Of a DNA stretch of 64,000 nucleotides, positions 44,601-54,600 are shown piece by piece. How positions within the stretch are numbered: position 1 is the stretch's first letter; each line of letters opens with the position of its first letter. This stretch comes from Diospyros lotus. Its lineage: Eukaryota > Streptophyta > Magnoliopsida > Ericales > Ebenaceae. Location: contig NC_068338.1 of the NCBI RefSeq assembly GCF_014633365.1, positions 13,216,616-13,280,615 of the forward strand. The letters are read 5' to 3'. The notes under the pieces were generated by a model, which was not told the origin of the DNA, ran no database searches, and saw only the letters and a list, made by a program, of their open reading frames with translations. Both the position numbers and the translations under genes were made by a program.

Positions 44601-46967
44601 CTCGATTGCCCGAGCCCTATCTGGGGCGAAGCTTCGTTTCTTCTGCCTGACAGGCTGAAAACCTGATCGGACCCCCAGCCTGTGTGTCATTACTTCTGGA
44701 TTTACTCCTGGCATGTCCCGGGCTGTCCATGCGAAGATATCCGCATATTGTCTAAGGAGTGATATTATTTGACTCCTTAGCGGGTCCTTTAACTCCATAC
44801 TCACTCTTACGCATCGGCTTGGGCAATCCTCTTCCAGAGGTACTTCTTCCAATTCATCCACCGGCTCTGCTGTTTTGGGATCTTCGGGTCTTTCTAGTAG
44901 AAAACTGACCTCCTTCGGGGGGTCAGCGTCTTTCTGCGAACCTGCTTCTTTACCCTTCGCAATGCCTATAGAGGCCATGTAACATTCACGGGCTAAGCGC
45001 AAATCTCCCCGCACTTCGTCTGTCCCCCTATCTGTGGGAAACTTCATCATCATATGATATGTGCTTGGGATGGCTCGAAGGGCATTGAGACCAGATCTTC
45101 CTAGAATCATGTTGTAAGTCGAAGGCACGTCTGCTACCAGGATGTCTAACATAACTCGAGAAGTCCGGGAACCTCTCCCTACCGTCAATGGGAGCTGAAT
45201 GATCCCTTCTGAGTATACGGCTTCACCATCAAATCCTACCAAAGGGACCCTCGCTGCCCTCAACTGTGTCATTTCATACCCCATGCCTAAGAAGGCTTGC
45301 CGATACAAGATTTCTAAAGAGCTTCCTGGATCCACAAGGATCCGCCGAAGTTTCCACTTCCCGAGTTCAGCTGTTATCACCAGTGGGTCATTTCGAGTCG
45401 GGTATCCTGGGAGGTCGCTATCCGAAAAAGAGATTGGATCCACATTCCTCGATCTTTGCAGCCGGACCGTATTACTTTTTTCATCCTTCATGATTGGGAC
45501 CTCCCCTGCTGCGAGTGTGTGGAATATCGGAGGCTGAGGATGATCGTTTTCTCTTCGATATGATCTCTCCCGCTGAGCCCGATTTCGATCCTCCGTGCGG
45601 TCCCTCTTGGGGGGGCTTCTCGATCGCGACCGTCGATCATTTCTCCCCCGAGAATCACCTATTTTAGCCACGTAGCTCTTCAGGAAACCCCGATTGATAA
45701 GTTCCTGAATCTCCTCCTTTAATTGGTGACACTCCTCAGTGTCATGACCATGATCTCGATGAAATAGACAATATTTACTTCTGTTCTTTTTGTCGGATGG
45801 TACCTTCATCGGCCGAGGCTTTTTCAAATAGTCTTTTCCCTCAATAGTAGCCAGGATTTCTGCCCTCGGGGCGTTCAGAGGAGTGAAGCCCCCCGAATCC
45901 CACCGAGGGCGATGTTTTTCCCTTCGGTCGTCACTCCTCCTTTCCTCAGGATGCTTCTTTTTATCCTTCTTTTCCACATGCTCCGCCCTCTTAGCCTGCA
46001 TGACCTCCTCGGCATTTATGTACTTCGTGGCCCGGCCCAATATGTCCGTGAACGTACTCGGAGGCGTTTTGGCTAATGATTGGGCGAAAGGGTCAGGCCT
46101 CAGGGCGTTCTGGAATGCCACCATAGCTACGCTGTGGTCAAAGTTCTCAATGCTCAAGGCTTCCATATTAAATCGTGAAACGAAATCCTTCAAGGGCTCT
46201 CCTTGGTTGTGCTTCATACTTACCAAGGCCATGGTGGACCTTCGGTGTCTTCTGAGAGGTGCAAAATGCGCCAGAAAGCTGCCTCGGAGTTGCGCAAAAC
46301 TTACGATGGAATGATGAGCCAGATTTGAATACCAAGCTTGTGCATGCCCCTCCAAGGTGGCCAAGAAAACCTTACACCACATCGCGTCTGAGGCGTCCTG
46401 TACCATCATATGCGAGGTAAAGAGATCAAGGTGATCCATCGGGTCAGAGGTCTCTGCGTAAGGCTTAATGGCTGGGATACAGAGACGCTCCGGTGGTATG
46501 GCCGCCATGATCTCTGGGCTAAGGGGCTGATTTATCCTTGGTCCCTGAGCTTCTCCGGTCTTCGGCTTTAGGGCGGCCATCTCCTCCTCTAACTGCTGCA
46601 ATCTTCTTTCCTGCCGCTGCTGCACAAACGACAAGTCAAGAGACTCGGCCGCCTCTCCATGACCATCATCTTGTCCCGGCCTCTGCGGATTCTCATCCCG
46701 TCGATAGGACTCCTCTTCTCTTGGGGGCTCACGCCTTTCTTCCGCCCGAGAATGCTGGGCTTGCTGATGCTAGTGATCTAGAAAATCCATGAGTAACTCC
46801 GTTAATCGCTGCACTTGACCCTCCAGGAGTGCTATCCGATTGGGGGGAGGCGGAGGGCCCTCCGGACTCCGAGCTCTCCCCAGCGGGCTTCGGGGAGGAT
46901 TCTGCTGACTCGGCTCTGGAACGGGGTTGCTCCCCACGGCCCTAGACGGCTGTCTTCTGGTTGCCAT
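41654..46967 (-). pseudogene. Gag-pol of the Tat element: gag, protease, RT, RNase H, integrase (nearly intact)
   Basis: The start is the ATG at 46967 (MATRRQPSRAVGSNPVPEP). Gag core: MDHLDLFTSHMMV and CKVFLATLEGHAQAWYSNL. The zinc-knuckle-like CLFHRDHGHDTEECHQL is followed by protease (ILVDPGSSLEILY). RT has FTDLNKACPNDSYLLPRID and the catalytic EAYVDDMLVKS. RNase H has the YYASKRLSGAKVRYLSMEK block, and a second RNase H-like (archaeal-type) domain starts AVDGSSTSGGDGAGL. Integrase has HIGARALSQKALRQGCYWPMM and the DILGPFPPAAGQVKY, ISDNGTQFSDRSVREWCQEL and PQANGQIELANR blocks. Lesions are stops at about 46770, 42912, 42134 and 41678, a +1 in a T6 run (43898-43903) offset by a -1 at about 43593-43595, and a +1 near 42740. 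The double RNase H supports Tat lineage. Confidence 0.9.
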
Positions 46968-47032
46968 TCAAGGTAGAGAAAAAAGGCAAGGTTGTCTGCT
47001 GCACTGGAGAGATAGAAGAGAAGAATGTCGGC

Positions 47033-47050
47033 CCCACGGTGGGCGCCAAT
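47033..47050 (-). promoter_or_regulatory. Primer-binding site of the Tat element
   Basis: The minus strand reads ATTGGCGCCCACCGTGGG directly after the 5' LTR, a pattern typical of Tat-type gypsy elements. The gag ATG is about 66 bases downstream. Confidence 0.8.
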
Positions 47051-47534
47051 TGATGATAGATTTTCTAAAGTGGTAGCCGCATGTTCCCTTCTTGCCTCTC
47101 CGAAAGTACTTGCAATGGAGACGGGGCTTGCTCCCCCGGTCGATCTCCGATGATTAAGTTAGTCCTTGATCCAGGATTAATTGTCCCTTTTAAACTATAT
47201 CTCTCAGAAAAGGATAAGAAGAATCTCCCACCTTTTTCTCTTACCTTTTCTCGGGATAGGGATCATGGAGGGATCTTCGGGATCTCCCTTCCGCCTTCTT
47301 CGAAACTTTCCCGATAAAGATTTCGCGATAATATCCGTCTCCGAGGAGTTCGGGATAGCTGTTGCCTCCGTGACCTTCGGTGGGTTAGCCTGTTCCTGAG
47401 GTCTCGAAGATTTCTTTACTGAGTGCTTATCCGATTGACGTGGCGATGCTTGTCTGCCATGTATCTTTTGACCGCCACTAGGTATCCGTATCTGTCTTGG
47501 CGTAATTATGGGATCGAAGGCGTTCTCCTCATCA
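47051..47534 (-). repeat. Right (5') LTR of the Tat element
   Basis: 484 bases. It is followed by the TATAT target duplication. Confidence 0.9.
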
Positions 47535-47539
47535 TATAT

Positions 47540-48370
47540 ATTTTTGGTTACTGACTTGACTCTTAATGTTGCATGCAGATTCACACACCAAATGGATCCT
47601 AATGTGTCAAATTGTAGTATAATAATCCTAAACCTAGGTACGAGTGCAACACTGAATTTGCTCTAGTACGCTTGGAAGTGAGAGCTGACCCACTTTATGG
47701 GAGGAAATCAACATGTAGATGAAGGTGTAATAAGTTATCTCTGTCAGTTGAACCAAGTATTCTAGACAATATAACTGAACATATGTGGGGTCTTTTAAAA
47801 AAACAGGTCGTGGGTTCGATTTCTTGTGAGAGCAGGCACTAAAATTTTGCTGAAGGCAAACTTGGCGCTGAAATGACGCCATTTGAAGGAGTCATGCAAG
47901 TGCACACGCATTAGTTGTGCACTACTGCTTGGTGGTGCTTTTCTTTACAACATCTTATATTGAATTCCTTCAGGAATTTTTATTCGTGAAAGCTGCATTA
48001 AATTAGGTAAAAAATTTAGGAAGATGTGGGGCACTTTAATTGTGGCTAGGAATTAATTTGGGTAAAGCTAAAATGGTGTAAATTGGGTATAAATAGTGAA
48101 GAACAATCTGAAAGCATGGAATTAATTTGGTTGAAGTTGGAATAGTGTAAATTGGCTATAAATAATGGAGAGCAATTTGAAAGCAGATGCATGAATTTAA
48201 GGAGGGATTAGAAGGGAGAAAGCAATTAAACCTAATGAGTAAAGTAAGTGAGATATATCTGGTATTAGATAAAGTTAGTTTAGTGGTACTTATTTAAACA
48301 ATTCTTTTTACTTATTATGTTTAATTGTTGTTAGGGTAATTTTGAGGCATGACATTGGAGATTCTAACGG
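47540..48370 (+). other. Chromovirus LTR/internal remnant with duplicated TATA segment
   Basis: 47540-47980 is the right flank of the Tat insertion and is unassigned. 47990-48350 resembles 36270-36540 of the left chromovirus LTR. At 48046-48190 a segment of about 70 bases is duplicated in tandem, each copy containing TATAAATA. The chromovirus coding sequence begins at about 48376. Confidence 0.45.
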
Positions 48371-48375
48371 CTTAG

Positions 48376-49030
48376 AGGACTTTGCTTATAATAATAGCTA
48401 TCAGGCAAGTATAGGGATGGCACCTTATGAAATGCTATATGGACAACGGTGCCGGTTGCAGATATGTTGGCTTGAAGTGGGGGGAAAATGGCTTTTCTTG
48501 AATAGATCTTATAGATAAAGTGACCCAACAGATTGAGGTGGTCCACAAAAACATGAAAACATCCCAAGATCAACAAAAGCAGTATGCAAATTGTCGAACT
48601 CAACCCTTGAAATTTTCTATAGGAGATTTGGTGTATCTTCGAACTACCCCATTACATTGAACTTTTAGACACCAATGGAGTTGAAAGTTGGAGCAATACC
48701 GCATCAAAAAACAAGTTGGACTAGTCGCATACTGATTGGAGTTACCAAAAACATTGGCCGAATTACATGATGTATTTCATGTCTCCCACCTATGGAAACA
48801 CATATATGACCCCGATATTGAATTACAAGTTGAAGAAATTGACCTTTAGCCTAACCTGACATTCGAAGTGCAACCAGTGTGAGTCTTAGAACGTCAAAAT
48901 CGTCAAATAAGATGTAGAGTTCTCTCTATGGTAAATGTGCAATGGAGTTAGCACTCGGAAAGAGAAGCGACTTGGGAGATGAAAGAGATAATGCGAGAGA
49001 AATATCATTATTTATTCGAGAATCATGATT
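48376..49030 (+). pseudogene. Chromovirus integrase C-terminus and chromodomain (gypsy pol end)
   Basis: The frame begins DFAYNNSYQASIGMAPYEML, a hallmark of the plant chromovirus integrase C-terminal region. Many stops and frameshifts follow. HVSHLWKHIYDPDIEL and the final WEMKEIMREKYHYLFENHD (stop at 49030) mark the chromodomain-bearing end. A purine-rich stretch and an LTR copy (49103) follow directly. It is clearly inactive. Confidence 0.8.
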
Positions 49031-49102
49031 AGTTCTGGAAGTCTGTGTGATATGAAGGGTTGTTTGAAAATTTCGAGGATGAAATTTATAAAGAGTGAAG
49101 AC

Positions 49103-49530
49103 TTTAACATCCCAATATTTTGAAAAATAATAGTAATTAATTTGTGTATTTGAGATAATTTATTTACAATTTATTGAAATTTGTGGCATTGTGGAATTTA
49201 ATAGAAGACATTAAATTTTTGAATAGGGAAGTGATTGAAAGTTTTGGAATCTAAGTATAAGGTTGGAATTTGGGAGTTTTTTTTAGTATAAAATTAATTG
49301 TTGCAAATTATAAATAAGGAGGTCTTGTAGCTTAATGGTTACTTGTGCACGAGGGAGCTAATTGGTTTAGGGTTTAAATCTTGGGGAGCAAAAGGCTGAA
49401 ATTTATTTTTTAAAGAAGGGAGTTGTGATCAATATATAATTAATTATTGATGAAGCTTGTAGCTTGGTGGTCATGCATGCTGGGGTAGGTCGCGGGATCA
49501 ATTCTCATTGGAAGCATTTGTTGGAAGGAT
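49103..49530 (+). mobile_element. 3' LTR (truncated) of the chromovirus
   Basis: It begins TTTAACATCCCAATATTTTG, aligning to the LTR start at 35676 with the TG terminus changed to TT. Similarity to the left copy ends near 49530, so the LTR is truncated there. Confidence 0.65.
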
Positions 49531-51000
49531 AGTTTTGTCCTTATGCAATTAGATAGTTTGAATTCTCGTCCCAGTCATATGGGTATGGTGATTTTTTGTT
49601 TCGTTCTCTTGCTCGTAAAGCTAAATTAGGTTTTTCGATGTTCTCGTTGAAACACACGAGCATACTCTTTGTTGTATCCATATTTTATTTTCTGATTTAA
49701 GTATTGAAAGATCTTTGCTAGGAAAATTTCACATGCCTTCTAACTTACTTCTATCTTGCATACTGTTTCCTCCTAGATAGTAGATCGAGCCTCTTTGACA
49801 CTTTTCCGAACAACGTTGTCTTGCACTAAATCTCGTCGACTTCTTGCTAAAATTTTCTCAAAATAAATAAATTTTAATTGTTATAATCAAACAACAATAA
49901 CAATAAAATTTAACTTCTTACCATACAAAAGAAAAAAATAATTAAAATTTATATCAAAATTACCTTTTACTAAAGTGATTTTAACTTTTTTTTTTGTGGT
50001 ACGATTAGTTTTTTACTTACCTATGCTCTCTTTCTCTCCTTGTTTAACAAAGAAAAAATCAAATCCCATTTCAAAACTCTAGACCCATCAAATGGAGAAA
50101 TTAAGAAGATTCTTTTAAACAGTTAGTGTGCGTGCCCTGGTGTTTTTCACCGTACAATTCAATGCATTCCCTCATATTACCATCATGCCACTCATTTTTT
50201 CAAATTCCTGCTTTTTGTATTAGCTTTGCTTTTTCATACTTAAATTTCAATAATAAGTAGTAAAAGCTTGAAAAATCATTATCTTATCAAAAGAAGCTAA
50301 AATCACTTTAACAAAAGATAATTTTGGTATAAATTCTGACTCTCTTTTTCTATTTTGTGCGGCAAAAAGTTAAATTCTTTTGTGTACAAAAAATTCTTTT
50401 TTTTATACTTTCCCAACACATAATTTTAGATATGACATTTTTATTCGTACCTAACAAATTTGATCAGATATTATAAAAAATACTAATTTAAGATTTATTT
50501 GATGAAACTGATATAGTCACAAAATATAATAATTTATTTAGATATTTTAAAAATAAAACAAATAATTTGATTCATGAGTTAAAATAAAGTACCTAACCTA
50601 ATATTGTCATCAAATATCATTTTTTGTAATAGTTAAATGTGACCCGATTTTTTAAAATTCAATAGCTTATTTTATTATTTTTTAAATATAATGAGTAATT
50701 TGATACTTTACTAGCAAAATAATAGTACCATTAAAAATAAAAAAAATTATATACCCTCCTTTTTTTTTTTTTTATGAGAGAAAAGCAATGGTACATGGTA
50801 TCTAAACATAGCTTAGGCATCCAAGAATATCATCTAGATAGTGATTCTTCAAAGTCTTTTATAACGCTACGAGTGTTTTCTATTTATTATTATTGAAATT
50901 TATGAAAGAAAAAGCAATGGTAACATGATTGACATTTATTATTGAAATTTGAAAAAGAAAAAGCAAAGCTAACACCGAAAGGGAGCGGGGGATTTTAAAT
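49531..51000 (+). promoter_or_regulatory. Upstream region of the callose synthase gene
   Basis: AT-rich, non-coding. It contains a foldback element (49905-50378, separate entry) and a TATA-like TTTTAAATAAA at about 50993-51003. The true promoter boundary cannot be set from sequence alone. Confidence 0.35.
49905..50378. mobile_element. Foldback MITE with terminal inverted repeats of about 80 bases
   Basis: Left arm 49905-49984 and right arm 50296-50378 are imperfect reverse complements. Cores are TACCTTTTACTAAAGTGATT and its partner AATCACTTTAACAAAAGATA. Long TIRs suggest a Mutator-like MITE. Target duplication was not identified. Confidence 0.7.
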
Positions 51001-51099
51001 AAATTAGAGTGGCGGAATGGATTTGACAAGGACAGGCTAGCAGGAGAGGACCCACTCACTCACTCACCGTCACGCACCAGCCAGCACCAGTAAAATCCA

Positions 51100-51226
51100 A
51101 GATTCAGTACAACTTTCCCCCGCCTCAGATTCCCACGTTCTTCGTCCCTGCTACTGCTTTTCCCCTTTTGCTTCCTTTCCTTCCTGCTAATCAAAAGAGT
51201 GGAGCAGCCAAGCCAAAGACTCATTT

Positions 51227-51257
<31 letters not shown>

Positions 51258-51655
51258 GCTAGGGTTTGTCAAACCACGACTAACTGTAAGCAACTTCATA
51301 TCCTGCAATGTGCTCAATCTTTTTCTCCATTTTCGTACTCCATTTTGCTTCCATTATTGCTATGCGTGCTCTGCTCACTATTTCAACTCTATCTCCTTGT
51401 CTGCTGCTTTTTTCCTCCAGCTTTGATTCTTAATCTCAACAGGTTTTTTGTTCTTTCCATTGCTGCCACTGTTGTACATTTTTACCTTTTCTCTTTCTTC
51501 TCGGTTTCTCCTTTTGATGTGTTTTCGATGATTTGGTGCGTGTGCTAGTTAGGGTTTTGAAATGGGATTTGATTTTTTTTTTTTTTTTGGTTAAACAGAG
51601 AGAGGAGGAGAGCATAGCGGTTTTGAGGTGGTATTGAGCAGAGAGTGGAGTGAAA
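51100..51655 (+). promoter_or_regulatory. 5' leader of callose synthase with (CT)n tract and probable leader intron
   Basis: A pyrimidine-rich stretch ends in a CT repeat (about 51231-51258) followed by CTAGGGTTTG, typical of plant transcribed leaders. A donor (AACT/GTAAGC, 51286) and an acceptor after a T-rich tract (TTAAACAG, ending 51598) define a probable 313-base leader intron. The ATG at 51656 follows with purine-rich sequence. Confidence 0.5.
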
Positions 51656-54600
51656 ATGTCGTCCTCGTCGAGAGGAGGGTCCGATCAGCCGCCGTCGCAG
51701 ACGCAGCGGCGGATCATGCGGACTCAGACTGCTGGCAATCTAGGGGAATCGATATTCGATAGTGAGGTGGTGCCCTCGTCTCTTGTACAGATTGCTCCCA
51801 TTCTGCGTGTTGCCAATGAAGTTGAAAAAGCCAACCCCAGGGTCGCTTATCTCTGTACGTTCTTCTCTCTCATTATTATTTACGGTCTTTTCTTCTTTTG
51901 CTGAATGTTTACAGCCTTTTAATTGCCATATTTTGTTAGTCTTGGACAAGCATTCATTTGCGTTTTGCAAGTGATTTTCTTGCTTGTCTAACCAAAAGTT
52001 GAGTTAATTTTTCACTTTCGGGAGGCATATAAGTACTCTGAGAAAGTGTAACTGAACTTTGGTTGTGCGGCTAAGTGTATGCACTGTTCATTGTCTGACT
52101 GCTGATGCATGGTGATTTAGATGGTGGATTGAATTGGAGGGCGAGTTTTCAGGACTAATTACTTTTTTTGTGAATGAATTCTAATGTTTCTTGCTTTTGA
52201 ACCATTTAAGTCTGTTCTTGCTGATTGATAGTTTCTTTCAAATTTAAACTCCTCACGGTTTTGCTAATTGTCATATATGAAACAACCTCTTTCTTCAATC
52301 TTTATTATTGTTCCTATGGTCCTCTTTTGAGCAGTTAAGAAGGTGATTCTGTTAAAAATAGCTGCAGAACTTTATTAACCTTCTGAATCAGGGATCATCG
52401 GAGCCACTGAATTTCAAAATGACGTTTGGCATAACAATGGATTAATTGTTCAACCAATTGGATTTATTCTTCCTTTCTTCTGTTGTTTCTGCAAGAATCT
52501 ATAAAGATAATAATAGTTGAATCAGCGACCGACGTTCAAAATTCAGCTTTAGCATGTATGCCCTTGTCTAAAGATTCTACTGCATGCATGCATGTCTAGG
52601 TTTATGTAACACAATGGTTTCTTAGTGCCACTTGATCAAACAGGAAAGAAGCATTGGAATCACTTGGATGAAAGGGCATTATTGATAGAAAGTCAATCCA
52701 ACCTGATAGATGCACAAAAGCTAGTGGTTTTTTAGTGTATGAATTTTGAGGAATCTTAGGTTACTTATGCTAAGCTAGAATAGTCCTCCCATTTATTGTA
52801 ATCCAAGGAAGTTCTTGATTTTAATTTGCTCTTGACCTAAATGTTTGATGGAAGTTATGGATCGTTGTTTGCTCTAATACCAAAGTTGATGCGACGCAAC
52901 AAAGAGAAATGGCAAAAGTTGGGGAAGGGGAGAAGAGAATTAGGGAGGAAGAAGAATGAGGAGTAGAGAGGGAAAGAGTTCAATAGGGAAGAAACCTCAA
53001 TTATCATTCCAAAATCAATGACCTTGATTACATCCACATTTCCTTTTTATAGGTTAAAGATAAATCATCTCTTTGATGAAATAATACTAAAACAAAGCTA
53101 AAATCTAATTGAACCTTGCTATAACTTTTAGAAGTCAAAATTTTACCTTGGATGCCCTTCCTAATGCAACCCTTTAGCAAGGGAATGATGAGATAAAGTT
53201 TCAACACCATCTTCATATAAAAAAGTTTTATACAATGGAGTTGAATGGAGATAAGTGATATGATTGTGTTCCATTGCATAGTTGATATTGTAAAACCAAT
53301 TCGCACATGGAAACCTTACTTGAAATCTGAAACTTAAATAAAACATAAATATGAAAAATTAAATTTAACAATTCCAATTTCTCATCATTTTTCAAGACTG
53401 CTTTGCACTTGAAGATTTTCAGTTTTTGTGTTTAAGCATAGGGCGGTGGATATATAAGGTGGTCAATGTTTCACCTTTTCTGATTTCTTTTTTAATAATG
53501 GTTATGCCTCCTTAAGGAAGGTTTATTGTTGTGATGACGGGAAAACCTATTATAGGTTGCAATTAGCTGGTTAAATATCCTTCATAGATGGTGACATTGA
53601 TTATGCTTTATTATCTAGTGTTGTTCGACTTTTCTTGTTTTGTGTTTTAGCCACTAGAAAACTTCTTGTGCCTTTGTACATTGCTATGCTTTTTGTATGC
53701 TCTCCAAGCATTGGTCTTTGTAGTAAGTGAACCCAACAACATCTAATGTGTCAGCTTTTATTGCATGGACCACACCCCTTCACATGGTGCCTCAACTACT
53801 AATGTTTCTAAAATTGAAATTGAATCAAGTTAACGAACCATATTATGAATCTTTGGGAGAAGTGGTTGGATTAAGGTTAAGTAGAGAAATTAGGTGTTTG
53901 CAAGCCAAATTGGCTTCATGGCTGATAGAACAACGAGGGAAGTTATATTCTTGTTAAGGAGTTTGATGGAAAGATATATGTACATATATATAAACAAAAA
54001 TATTTTACATATGGTGTTTATAAACTTGGAAAAAGCTTATGAAAAAGTCCCTAGAGGAGAAAGGAATTCAAATTATTTATACACAAGTTATTGAAAACAT
54101 GTTAGGCATATTTTGATGGGTTTCCTATTTTGATTTTAGATATTATATTTAGGTTAGGTTTTATCTTATTATCTTATCTTGTTATGTTTTAGGCTGGTGT
54201 TATCCTTTTAATGAGATCAAGATATGGATGTACACTTGGCTTTAAGTTAAATTGATTAACTATAGAATATATGGAATGTAAGTTTAATAAAAATATAAGT
54301 GTAGATGATATTATGGTAAGGATTGAAGATCAGGTAGTATTAAGATATTATTAGTTTAGTATCTTAGATTAATCAACCAAAAAGATCGAGAGATTAATGA
54401 GGATGTTATTCATATAATTAAGGTTGAATGGTTAAAATGGAAGAATGCATTTGACGTTTTATGTGATAGTAAGATCTATTAAAACTAAATGGAAAACTTC
54501 ATAAGGAAGTTATAAAACCATCTTCATTGTATGGCACATAATGTTGGTTAGTAAAGCACTAACATATGCAAAATGTGAATGTAGTGAAGTTATATTGATA

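Larger units (their letters stand above)
37754..47534 (-). mobile_element. Near-complete Tat-lineage Ty3/gypsy retrotransposon
   Basis: LTRs of exactly 484 bases (37754-38237 and 47051-47534; TGATGA...TCATCA) are flanked by a perfect TATAT duplication (37749-37753, 47535-47539). Read on the minus strand, the order is 5' LTR, PBS, gag-pol, tandem repeats, an ORF on the opposite strand, PPT, 3' LTR. This is the plan described for Tat-group (Ogre/Retand-like) elements with an additional ORF. The two LTRs differ at 9 sites (8 transitions). Coding lesions are few, so the insertion is fairly recent, but no complete gag-pol frame remains. Confidence 0.92.

Noticed and set aside
43798..46792. Multiple plus-strand ORFs of 70-140 codons
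   Set aside because: Antisense shadows of gag-pol without their own recognisable content.
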